DNA of 64,000 bases from Lingula anatina (Eukaryota; Brachiopoda; Lingulata; Lingulida; Lingulidae). The DNA lies in the NCBI RefSeq assembly GCF_001039355.2, contig NW_019775203.1, positions 261,676 through 325,675 of the forward strand. Reading direction: 5' to 3'. This document shows, in pieces, positions 39,501 through 51,500 of the stretch; the first letter of the stretch is position 1; every line of letters starts with the position of its first letter. A program made the position numbers and the translations under genes. The notes beneath the pieces are model-generated. The model did not search any database, had not been told where the DNA came from, and worked only from the letters and a program-made list of their open reading frames with translations.

Positions 39501-42500
39501 ACAGTCACTTAACTTTCCTTCACAAAACTCATGACGCATTATGTTTCACTCTTATTAGTAAAAAATACCGGTAGACCCCACTTCTTGCTGGTTCTCAAAC
39601 CTTTTCTAGTCTACCATGTTTTCAAGCACTGCCTTTAACCCCAGTTTCAGCTTACTTAGACATGACCTACGAACAGCTGCATATGCAGGTGAACCATGTA
39701 ATTCACCAAGGTTACATCAAGTCTTTAGAGTGCATGCCATATTTATTTGCATTATTTTCCCTGCTATTCAAAAGTAAGATAGGGTAATCAGTAATCTCTT
39801 GCAAGTAAACTACGGTAATGTGCCATGAATTTCGAACGGCTCTTAAATTTCGAACGATATTAAAATCGGCCGTCTGGTGTTTTTTCAGGACCATGAATTT
39901 CGGCCAGTGAGCAATTTTGCGCGATCTTGATTTCGTGAATTTGGTACACCTTAAAATCGGCCACCGGGCTATTTTCATGCTCATAAAGATCTAACAGTCG
40001 GCAGTGTTGCCCTTGCGTACTACATGTGCGGCCCAAGGTGCAAGATAACAATTGGTACAGTTAGTTTAGGACGCTAAACAACATCGTCATCACCATTCAT
40101 TCAGATAACAGGAGAATCTATTAAGAGTTGTACTATCGGGCTGTTGTTTCTTTACCGCAGTACTCAGTGTGAGGTAGCGATCGGCAGTTTTGCTGAGGCG
40201 CACAATAGCATTGTTAACAGTAGAGACTTCAGTAACAGAACAAAAGAAGCAATATTAAGAGCTGCAATAAAGATTTCCATTATTGCTTTCTTGTCTCGCT
40301 CAGATCATTCACGATCTCCCGCTGAAGATCTTCCGCTAATGAAGTCCTTTGAAATGTACAAATGAGATGAAAAATATCTTAAAAAATTATAAATTTCAAT
40401 GGGGAGGGAAAGTTAAAAACAATCGATAACGATCTTCCACTGACGCTCTTTCGTGAACGAACTCCCTTGAATGAATATGAAAATTGCCTTCTCATCTCGC
40501 TTAGATCGAGAACGATCTCAGGCTGACGATCTTCCTCAAAAGAAAGCCACTGAACGAATATGAGCTTTCTCGTTTCGCTCGGATTGCGAACGATCTCCCG
40601 CTGACGATACTAAAATTGCGTTCTCGTCTCGCCCTTTGGCTTATGAAGTCTCTTTAACAAATATGAAAATTGCCTCCTCGTCTCTCTCGGATTGCGAACG
40701 ATTGAAAATTGCCTTTTTGTCAATCAGTTTTGTCAGTTGCCGTGCGTATGAAGGTCCGGAAGGTGTCCCCTTTCACAAATTGGCGGTTAGTTTGCTTAGA
40801 ATGTTTTGTACCGCATGAAGGTCACTCTTGTCACTACTGCATACGGCGTGGAATATGTATCTTAAAGTTAATAGAAACATTTTATTGTGTTTTGTAGGCT
40901 TTAGGGAGTAGTTTTGTCATGACTGAATATCAGCGTACACTTTAAAGTAGTATCAATCATCTGTGATGCATCATAAAAGCTGGGTACGTCAAATTACTTT
41001 AAGAAAATTTCTTACAACGTCCACGGCTGTCCCGACAAGCCGTCATTTTTTTTTAAAAAGTCGTAAGCCGTCTTGCAGTCTTTGAAATTAAAGGCTGTCC
41101 GGTAATGTCAGCGGCCGTCCAAATGACGGCTGGACAGTTCACTGGGAAAAGCCTTGCTCATAACGGTATATTTATTTAACTAGGGGCTTACTGACACAAA
41201 CTTTGGGCACTTATATAGATTATGCCTGCTTGTATCGAGCTAAATTCTGAATAACGGTGAGGTACTGCTGTTTGATGTGGTTTGTTGTACTTATCCTGAG
41301 TTCTCAAAAAATAATCTGAAAAACAGAACGCTCGGATCATTGTATTATTATAACGCCTTCTTGTTATCCACTTCGTGATATCCACTTCATGGTCGGCTTT
41401 TCTAGGTTGAACTTATATATGACATCACCCAGCTTACATGCGGGTGCATAGCTCCCAAAATCGACCAATTATATTAAAGAATAAAGTTCTAATACGTCTT
41501 AGTTTAATTGTTTGTACATTTTGTAAAAATTGCCCATGTTAGTTTGGAGGGTTAAGCTGGATCAAGTCCGTGTCAAGATTCTTTGAAGCTTTGCAAGAAA
41601 AATCAATCTTCATTTGTTTCTCTGGCTCCTTGTTTAGCCCGATGATCAGATTTATCTAGTGCCCCCAGGTTTGCTGGGGCAGCTCTTTGAAAATAACGCA
41701 CAGGTAGATTTTTACCTGAGATAAATATCGCCAGCAAGACAAAGACTACCTGTGTGCTAAAGGGCACTTTACCATCTAATTAAGAGGTAAAGGAAGTTCC
41801 AGCTGGTGGACGATTAAGATCGGACTTCTGATGGTAACTAGCATTGTTTACCTCAGATTTGTGAAAGCAAACGAGAAGGGGTGTCAGAACAGTGGTGCAT
41901 ATATAAATTATACAGAGGATTTGTAAATTCAGGTGACGTTAACTTACAATCGAAGGGGATTTTCGATAATATTCCTTGAAAATTGCACTAAATTTATAGA
42001 GAATAATATCATGGTTGGCCAAAAAATTGTACGCACAGTGTATCCTTGCGTATGCCTGGTTACGCCCCTGTGACGCAAACCATTTCCCGCTAACAATATG
42101 GAAATTGCCTTTTAGCATGGACAAAAAGTCCAAGTTTCTAGGCTTGCTCGCATCTCTGACGATCTCTTGTACAGTATACAGTAACGAAGTCCCTTGAACT
42201 AGTGTGGAAATTGCCTTATTGTCGCGCTCAGATCGTTCACGATCTCCCATTGACGATCTTCCAGCTCCTTGAACGAATATGAAAATGACCTTTCTGTCTC
42301 GCTCAAATTGTTAACGAACAGATGATAACTGCCTTTTCGGTTTAATGTAGATTACCTATCACTCGCGTATTTGTTTGAAGGTGGTTTAAATGACAAAATG
42401 TACACTCTTTTTAGATGTGTACACTGGCGCAACTATGTGCCAGGAAATCAGTTGCGTTATCGAAAAGCTGCTGGTCAAGATCGGGTTGCCTGGGTGAAAA

Positions 42501-45500
42501 TGGTAGACATCAAGCCCTGCACTCAGCCCCCCCCCCCCCCCTCCCCCCCCAAACTAGTGTATTTGATCGCAGACAACAATCAGCGGTCAACTTGGTCGCA
42601 GCGCATGGCGGAGAGAGACCGTAATACACAGTTCGGCTGCCGTGATGAAGGTTACCGCCGCACATACCGATCTGCGGTCTTAGTGGCCTCCCTGCACGGT
42701 GGAGAGGCCGTAATGCCAAGGCCGGCTTCTGCAGTGAAGGCGACGTATGCGTCGAAGACACCGACCCGCGCACGGCAAGATGAGGACGCACTCCCGCGTA
42801 AAACTCCGCCCTATTTCAACGGTAATCGCAGATAAAGGCTACTTGTACGTGCGACATAGACACCGATCGGCTGATGTCTCGGTTTCAGCGCACGGAAAAG
42901 AGCAGCGGTAACACTAAGCTTCCACAGTAAAACTTATCTGGCCGTGGTAGACTTTAATCGCCTGCCATCTCTCCCTCCGTCCACTCCCATTCTGAGCGCC
43001 AAGATCGTTTTCGAAAGACGACACTAGTTTCTTGCTGCCAGAATCGAGAGAAAAACGACACTACTAATAACGATGCTGTTTTGCGTCCCTAGCCAACAAT
43101 ACTGCTCGTTATCTAGCACCTTTGGCCGTACACAGTGATTGGGTGAAAGTACGTGTATCCCTTTGGTCGCAATTACCGACACTCACACACCATACATTAT
43201 GGTAACTCTAAATAGATCGTCGGGAGAAGATAACAGAAGGCATAGCGACGAACAGACAACTTCCGGTCAAAATTGACAGAATTCCATGAAATTCGTACGT
43301 TTGGAAGTTCTGAGCACCTCCATTTCATGAATTTCGGCCAAAACGATCTTTTCCTAAATTTAATTATTTTCTACTGATCGAAATTCATGGCACATTACCG
43401 TAGTAAATATGGTCTTTATCATGTATTAGTTGAATCTAACATATTTGTTTATCTTCTTTTATGTCACAAACAAATACCAAGATAAATGTTTATTACCTTT
43501 TCTGTCTTCTCCTCCAAGAGTCCATCTAAGGAAAATAGGTAGTTTGGAGAAGCCACAGTAGGAAACGCTATATCTCTTGTTGGAGAAGGGTCATCTTCAA
43601 GCTATAATTAAGTTGATATAATGTACAGTAAAAAATTGAAAATTTCGTCACTTTAAAATTAATGAGTATCTTTAAATGCCTGAATTAGACGTGGCCATAT
43701 TAGGTGACAAACTTTTCAAAATTTTCAAGAGGCCCATTTTCAAGTTTGATGAAATTTTCAGAGAAAAAAATTATATTGGCAGAGAATTGTCTTATGAAAA
43801 CATTTTCAAACCCCGACTAAATTTTCAAGTTTTTACCGTATGTGAAAAACACTTGCTCTAGAACTACATGTATACACTTCACATTTATGTCACCCATATG
43901 CAGCTTTACCAGCATATCAGGTTACTGTCAAAGCTGAATTGTATATTCCAAATAAATATTGCCATTCACAACACAGTATTAGCAACCTGTGTGCCAAGAT
44001 AAGTACATCTGTCCATTAATAATCAATCTTCATGACCGAACCAATCTTCTTTATGTTCATCATACAAATGTCCATAATTTACAGCAATTTCAATCCAACA
44101 TGCAAAGCATAAACAAACTGTTTTGTGTAGAAGTCAATCAGACATGCTATTTTAATGTCAAGGTAGAATCTAAAATTCAACATTTCTACTTGAAAACATA
44201 CCTCTAAGTCTTTGGTAGGTGTACCAGGCACAGGTCTTGTGCTAGAATTAATTATCAACATCAAAATAAATGTGCAACCGATTGTTAAATTATTAAATAG
44301 TAATCACACTTAAGAAAAACTTAATACCAACTTAACTGTTAAGGTCTTTATTTTTTAAACCTGTTATTTGAAGTTTAAGAGAAGATGTAGCCATTATACA
44401 GCTCCTCAGGTGTTTAATACTTGTGCTGCAAGTTAGCAGGTTATCTTGAAATTGCCACATATGATAATTTAGTGGCACTGGTCCCAGAAAACAAACTGAC
44501 AACTGAATATTGTAAATTAAGGCTTCCAGAATCTTAACATGTAAAACAGGCGCAAACCAGTTTCCCAATAGCATGTTTTAAAGACACCTTATCCAAGCCC
44601 ATCAGAGCAAATTTCTGCTCCTTTTCATTCCTGTATAGGTCATAATATTTGCATATTTGTTTTCACCATGTCTTTATATTCATAAAATGAAATCTGGCAA
44701 ACCTGGCTTCTAAGATGGAAAATGGCACTTGAGGTAAATCCTCATCTTCATCTGAATCACTGCCATTAGGGCTGTCAGTGTGTGTTAGATCTAAAAATAA
44801 TATAAAGGTACAAATGAAACAAGAAAAAAGAAAGCATAGATGTTCTAGTCTCCAAAACAAAAAATTTCTAGTCAGTTAACACAGGCTAACAAAATTAGTT
44901 GTTTTTTTTCAGTCAAATAAACCAATCATTGCCATTAGCAAGGGACAATATACCTTTTTGTGAATCATGTTCCATTAACAATAACAAACTTTCTTAACTA
45001 TATCAATTACAGTTGTGACAAAAAAATATGATAAAAAACCGAAGTGAAGTTTTAATAGTCACAATTCTTGTAAATTCTGAAACTGATACCTCTCCACCAG
45101 CTGCACACATAAACATACAGTAAATGTCTGCAAAATCAATAAACGGAGCAACACAGTCCTATCACATAAGAATACATATAAATGTAAACTACATTTTAAA
45201 TGCTACATTACCTGCCATCTTTTAAAAAGGTTGCATTTCCTCTCAGATAAAATGCAAAGTCATATCACGATTTTCCAGCTAAGTACTTTCTGCATGCTAC
45301 ATTGTGCATTCGAATGCACAGTCATATTAAATTTTGCAGTCTGTCTAAGCTTTGCGTTTGACCAAACAGACTTATGCTTATCAGTCCACATTGCAGTGTA
45401 GCTCTATTGGACAACCTTTTTCAATTACGAGAAATGGGAATGTTGCATGTGCAACCTCAATGCTCAATGACCAAGTCTTAACAAGTGCTTCACTTTAATA

Positions 45501-48500
45501 TCAAAACTCTTAATAATACTACAATATTGAAGCACTGCATGCATGCTTGAGCATAGCTTCACAAAACCACCATCCATTTTGAATTTTTCTCTAATATTAT
45601 CAGTTGTTACAAGGAAGTTACAAATGTATGTCTTATCAAATATCAAAGTATGATGCTTCAAGGAAATGCTGCTTTTGATGCAGGCACTTATGTATAAGTT
45701 ATATTATAATTAAAGTCATAATATCTTCGCGTTTTATAAGTGCAAAGCATATTCTCATTGGTTACATTCAGTTCTATACCTAGCAAAAAAGGCAGTAGCA
45801 ATATCCTCCTTTAAGAAATATTTTTGTTATTATTTTTCTTCTTTCATCCTGCCCCAAACATCAGTTAAACATGAAAAGGAAATGTTTGTAACTATAAATG
45901 TGGTCTTAAGACAGGTTGGCCTGTGGCAATGCAAAGTACTTTTTAATGCTTTTCTACTGGTGCATGCAGTAATTTAAGTGCACTCCAATGGCAAAGAATA
46001 TATGTTACTAAAGATAGTGCAAGATTATTAGTGAAACATTATTAGTGTCAATCAATTCAGGCTCAAGTAGCATATTAAAATGGATGTATGCAGTATAAAA
46101 AAGATCCCAACAGAACTTGTATACAGAAGCTTTAAAGAAATGATACAACAGCCACACACAAACCAAAAGGTCCAAAACCTAACCTGAATAATATCATTCA
46201 GGTCACTGAATTATTTTTCATTCATCAGACTGGCCTTAGTGTTCAACCATAAAAGAATTATAGTCATGAATATAATCTGGCAAATGACAAAATTTATTTG
46301 TAATAATACACACACAAAATAGCTATGCTATGTGATCCATAATTTCAAACAAAAATCCAACCCAGCATATTATAAGAAAATATTCAAATAAAGGAAATTA
46401 TTATACTTACCAAATGAATTGTCCATGAAACCAGCCTGATTGTGTTGTTTTCCTATAAAAAGATTAAATGTGCATATATGGAAGTCAATATAAAAACACG
46501 ACTAGTTTAGTGCCAGTGCCCCAACAACAATATCAAATTAAAGTAAATCTAGTTTCTGTTGTAAAGTACAGCCATACCGTGCCCCAATTAACTGCATATG
46601 CAGCCAGATTTTTCTCTTGCCTTGAAATAACTATACTTGTGGGAAAGGAATCAAAACTCTTTTTTTGTGAATTTTCATTCGTGCATTAAACCTACTCTTC
46701 CATTATGTGCATTACTAACTAGGCCATCACTTCACCCACCTGCTGCCTTTAATTCTTAGCTCAGAGTCATTTCACAAGATCTGCAACGTATTTTCTTCAT
46801 TTTTTATCTGGGTCAGCAGACCTCAAGAGGTGCTGATCCATCTTTTTATTTATTAACATGAAACTTAGCTTAAATAGGCACTATTCTTTGATGAGCTACT
46901 ATACGTATAAAAACCCCTAGTATATCTCATTTTTTGAAAAAAAAAAGAAAAAAAATCATACTGCCTAACATATATGGCCAACAGACTGTTTCTACTCTTG
47001 TACAACATGAGTATGTCACACTTAAGTAAATACTCAAGGCACTTAAGGCTGATAAGATTTTATTGATCCAGCTAAAAAAAAAGGTCTTAGGTCCATGGTT
47101 ATACCAGAGTATCCCCCATAAAAATTGCCAAATGATTTAAAGCTGTCATTCTTATTGACTTTTTTAAAAATTTCTACATTATTGATTGTAAATGTTTTTA
47201 TCTTAAAGGTAACATCAACAGTAATTTACCCATGTTTTGTTTCCTCATTGCATTAGTTGTTCCCTTGGATATGCCACTGAATGTGTTGGAGTCCACTGTT
47301 TCAGGGCAAGAGTCAGAGGCTTCTGCTTCTCCACCCCTTTGCAACTTCTGTGGAGTCCCTATAGCAGATTTTGTCAACAGTCTTAATTTACTCAAGGCAG
47401 ACTTAAGGTTGTCTGGCTTTAACCTTTGAACGATAGGATCTTTGTTGGTTTTCCTGGTGGTCATTTCTGAGGTCACTCCATCTTGGTGTCCATCCTCAGA
47501 CCCATATGAGGGACTATCACCACCACTTAAATTACTGCCACCAAATTCTGCTTCGATCATGGCAAATGAGTTTGTTCGTTCAACTGTCTTTGATGATGGT
47601 AGTTGTGCTTGTCCACCATCAGCAGCTGCTTTTTCTTTGTTTGACTTTTCTTTTTCCAAACTAAAACTGTTTCTGCGACTTGCCTCCAGAGCTTGTGCAA
47701 TGTGCTCTGGTAAAGCAAGGGGGGAAAGGAGTTTCTTTGGCATGATTTCTTGCATTCTCTTCATGTTGCTGCCATGCAGATCACCTCTAGTAGTGTCTGA
47801 AGAACAATGGGAAGGTTCACCTTTAAATTGCTTGCCAGATTGTCCACCATGTCGGTCTTGAAAATATTTAACCTTCTGCAAGTCACTGCTAGGGTGTCTG
47901 AACCTTTTTTTTCCTTGAATTCCCTTACTTTTGGTTTTACCATGCTCATAACTGTGGTGTCTCTGTCTTGAACTGTGTTGGCCAATTTTTGATTCTAATG
48001 AATGATTTCTGACAGAAATGCGACTTGCGGCTTTGGGCTTGGAACTTTGCTCTTGTGGGGGAAACTCAATGGTATCTGTCAAATACACTGTCTGTGAAAA
48101 TTGCTCATGCTTCTGTTTGTCAATGATTTCCCCTTCTGATGCTGGGGACATGTTTAGAAAATGACTTAAAATGCCATCTGTTACAGGTTTTAGTTCAGAT
48201 GAACCATCCCTTTCAGAGGGCTGTCCAGTAGTCTCCACAGATTTACCAGTCATCTTTTCACCATACACTGAGCTGTTTCCGATGTTGATACGACCGTTTG
48301 GACTTTTTTTCGGCACAATTTTACTTATGTCTCCATCTTCAGACAAATCGCAAAGTCCTTGGTCTGAGTGATCTTGACATAGTTTCTTGGAAACATCCTC
48401 TCTGTCATTATTACTGAAGTTTATATGTTTCATGGTCAGCAAGGCATTCTGAACTGATGAGGTTATATCTTCACCAGGACTGGTTTCCCTAGACATGTCA

Positions 48501-51500
48501 CATTTTGAATTAGCATCTCCTCTCTCTTTTTTACTGGGACCTGCATCTATACTATGTAGATGACGCTGATTGGAAACATCTTGTCCTTGATCAAGTTCCT
48601 GGAAACCAGCAGATTTCACATCACAAGCTGCCTGAGCTTGATGACAGCTAATTTTGGGTAAATTTATTTCACTATTGTGCACCAACATCTCTTTGCTTTT
48701 ATTTTCTTCTCCTTCATTAAAAATCTGTGGTGATACCTTGGGATTATCCCCGGAGCCTAACAAATCTGGAGTATACCTCTTCTTTTCTCTAGCCTGGCTG
48801 CTGCTTGGTAAATCCAGTTCCATTATGGCAAGTTGATTCTCTGTATCTTTTTTCTTACAATCTATACCACTTGTGCTACTGGTATGTTTATCATGCTTAA
48901 AAAATTCTGATCTGTGCTCAATATCAATATTTTCATTTGAGGGCATGACAGTTGTATTTTCATTCAATGGAGACTTGCCACATGTGGGTTGTTTCTGCTT
49001 ATCACTTAGTAAAGCATGTGAACAAGGCATGGGGGCATAATAATCATCAAAGATATAATTAGTCTCTGTTTCTGGATGCCGTATCTTATAGAGTTCTCTG
49101 TTTTTTTGTTGATAGTGATCTACATAATTTACATCCAACCCATATTTTTCACAGTTGTCATTCAGGAAAGTCTGCGTCACGTTATCATATTGATATGTTG
49201 CCAAGTTTTCAGCACTGAAGTAAGGGGTCCAGAAGGGTTGCCTGTAGTAGTCTATATCTGAGCATGTGTCCAGAGACTGGGAAGTGTAATTTCTATTCCT
49301 GACATTTTGTCTGAAGGGGTCCAAAAGGTTAGAAGATGTAGCAGTATGAACTGATGTTCTTCTTTGTGAATGCCAAGATAATCGCTTGTGGTTACTCGAC
49401 TTTCCTATAAAAGAAAAGGACATCAAATAATTTTTCAGATTTATCATCAGATTCATTCATTCATGCAGAAGGCTGTTGTGGATAACAATTACACACCACT
49501 AAAGACAGCATGGCTGACTTACAATCAAGGCACCAAAGAAATAGTCAAATATCAATGTAAAATAAATAAAATGTAAATAATAACACTGGGAATAAAAAAA
49601 TCATTTATGAAAGACTTAATAAATTCCTGATCATTAATTTCAGAAATCAGCGGGACGCACTTCAATTGTATACATCAATGATGAACCAGTGAGTTAAACA
49701 GTTAAATCACATAAAAGAAAATTAAAATTAAATAAAAAAGTCAAATAAAAGTATGACAATATTGACCAAATTTATAGTGTAAATTGATCAATTATATCAC
49801 ACTTTCAAAAAAAAGTTTTAATTTTTTCCAATACCTGATTATCTTAAGATTCATCATTGAAATAACTTGCTGAAATATATAACAGCACATGAACCATACT
49901 GGCATTTAAAAAATGTGTATACCTTCAAGTAGTACTACTAATTGATTGTTTTCATAAATATAAGTACTGGTGATCAATTTTGCTCTGAATTTAATGATTG
50001 CATGTCATTAGTACTTTAGAATATAGACTTATTGTGCCATACCTCTTCTAAAAGAATGCTTGTTCATCATTGATTTGACATCACTTGATGCACCTGTAAC
50101 TACACTAGCACTAAAGGGAGAGCAAAGCTCTGCACCAACTACTGGAGTATGGACAGGGTCTGCACATCTGTCAAAGGACAGGGAGTTACTAGACTTGCAG
50201 AAAGAACTTGTATCACATGCAATTACTGATGCTTCTGAATCTCCCCCTAACCTGACTCTCTGTTTATAAGAAGCACCTATGAATAACAAGAAAAAATCTA
50301 AAAACAGTCAATTTTTTATTTCTATGTACTGGCAGTTTGGTTAAAATACTGAGGATTTATGCAGTTTCAAAGCATATTTCTGGGATTTTAAAAATTTCTA
50401 CAATGAACAAATATAACAATTTTTTAACAATCTTTCTTTAACATTCTTAAGAGGTAAGATGTTAAGACCTATTGCTTTGACTTTGAAGGACTGAGACCTA
50501 TACCCAAGGTTATATCTGTACCCAGGGTTTTGTCACACAAAATATCATAGCAATACATTCCAAGTGCGGAATAAAATTACAAGAAAGGATTAGATAGAGA
50601 ACAGTTGATATCAAACAAATAGGGCAGCATGCAAGGAAGCAAGGGGAGATGTTTTAAGTGTTAACTAGGTTCAGAAGATGCAGATAAACATAGCCACAGA
50701 CATAGAAGATAGTCTGTTATGTATGAAAGTACTGCATTGGTAATAAAAAATACTGAATAGCTTTGCAAAGCATACTTCGTTGTGACACTCCAATAATATT
50801 TGACAATATCATCAAGCAATACCATAATCACCTTGATGTGTTAATGCCTTGAAAAACTTTGTAACCTTTTGTACTCTGAAAATGTGCAGAAAGTGAAATG
50901 CAGTCAAACAGTGTTTTAAGAAACATTTTAAAAAATCAAAAGAAAAATACCAGTTTTGGGTACTAATATCACCTAATATCACCTAATAAACCAATATCAC
51001 CTGAGGACCAGTTATCCTTACCCTACAAACCTTAACATAATGTCAAAGAATTTTCCATTCAATGTTAATAACTATCTTTCTTTTTTTACCTTAGTGAGAA
51101 AATTTCTGAGCTCACCATATTGGCTGGGTGATTAAAATACTGTTTCAATTCAAGAAAGAAATTCTAATTGCTATCTAAGACCAGCATGTTTTAAAAAATA
51201 CATTTTGGTGTACACCTGTATTGTTTCCAATTTCTGAAAAACTATGGGTCTCAGGCAAAACATGTACAGTCAAATATGGACCTCTGTGACTATTTTGTTG
51301 CAATGCAGAGCTATATGCACACTTGGCTGTCACCTTGATTGTATAGTAAATGATTGTTGTAAAATCGCTATATGATTAATACTCTATTTTATTGTCTCTA
51401 TGGGGGTATAGGGGGACTTTACGACATTCGGTTTGAATGCTTTAACCACTTTTGATAGGGCTTTTTGCATTGTATTAGATTAATGTGGCAGTCCAAGGTT

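Noticed and set aside
42371-42835. 154-codon frame as a host gene
   Set aside because: It lies inside a transposon, overlaps a C-run and matches no known domain. It is kept only as a low-interest finding.
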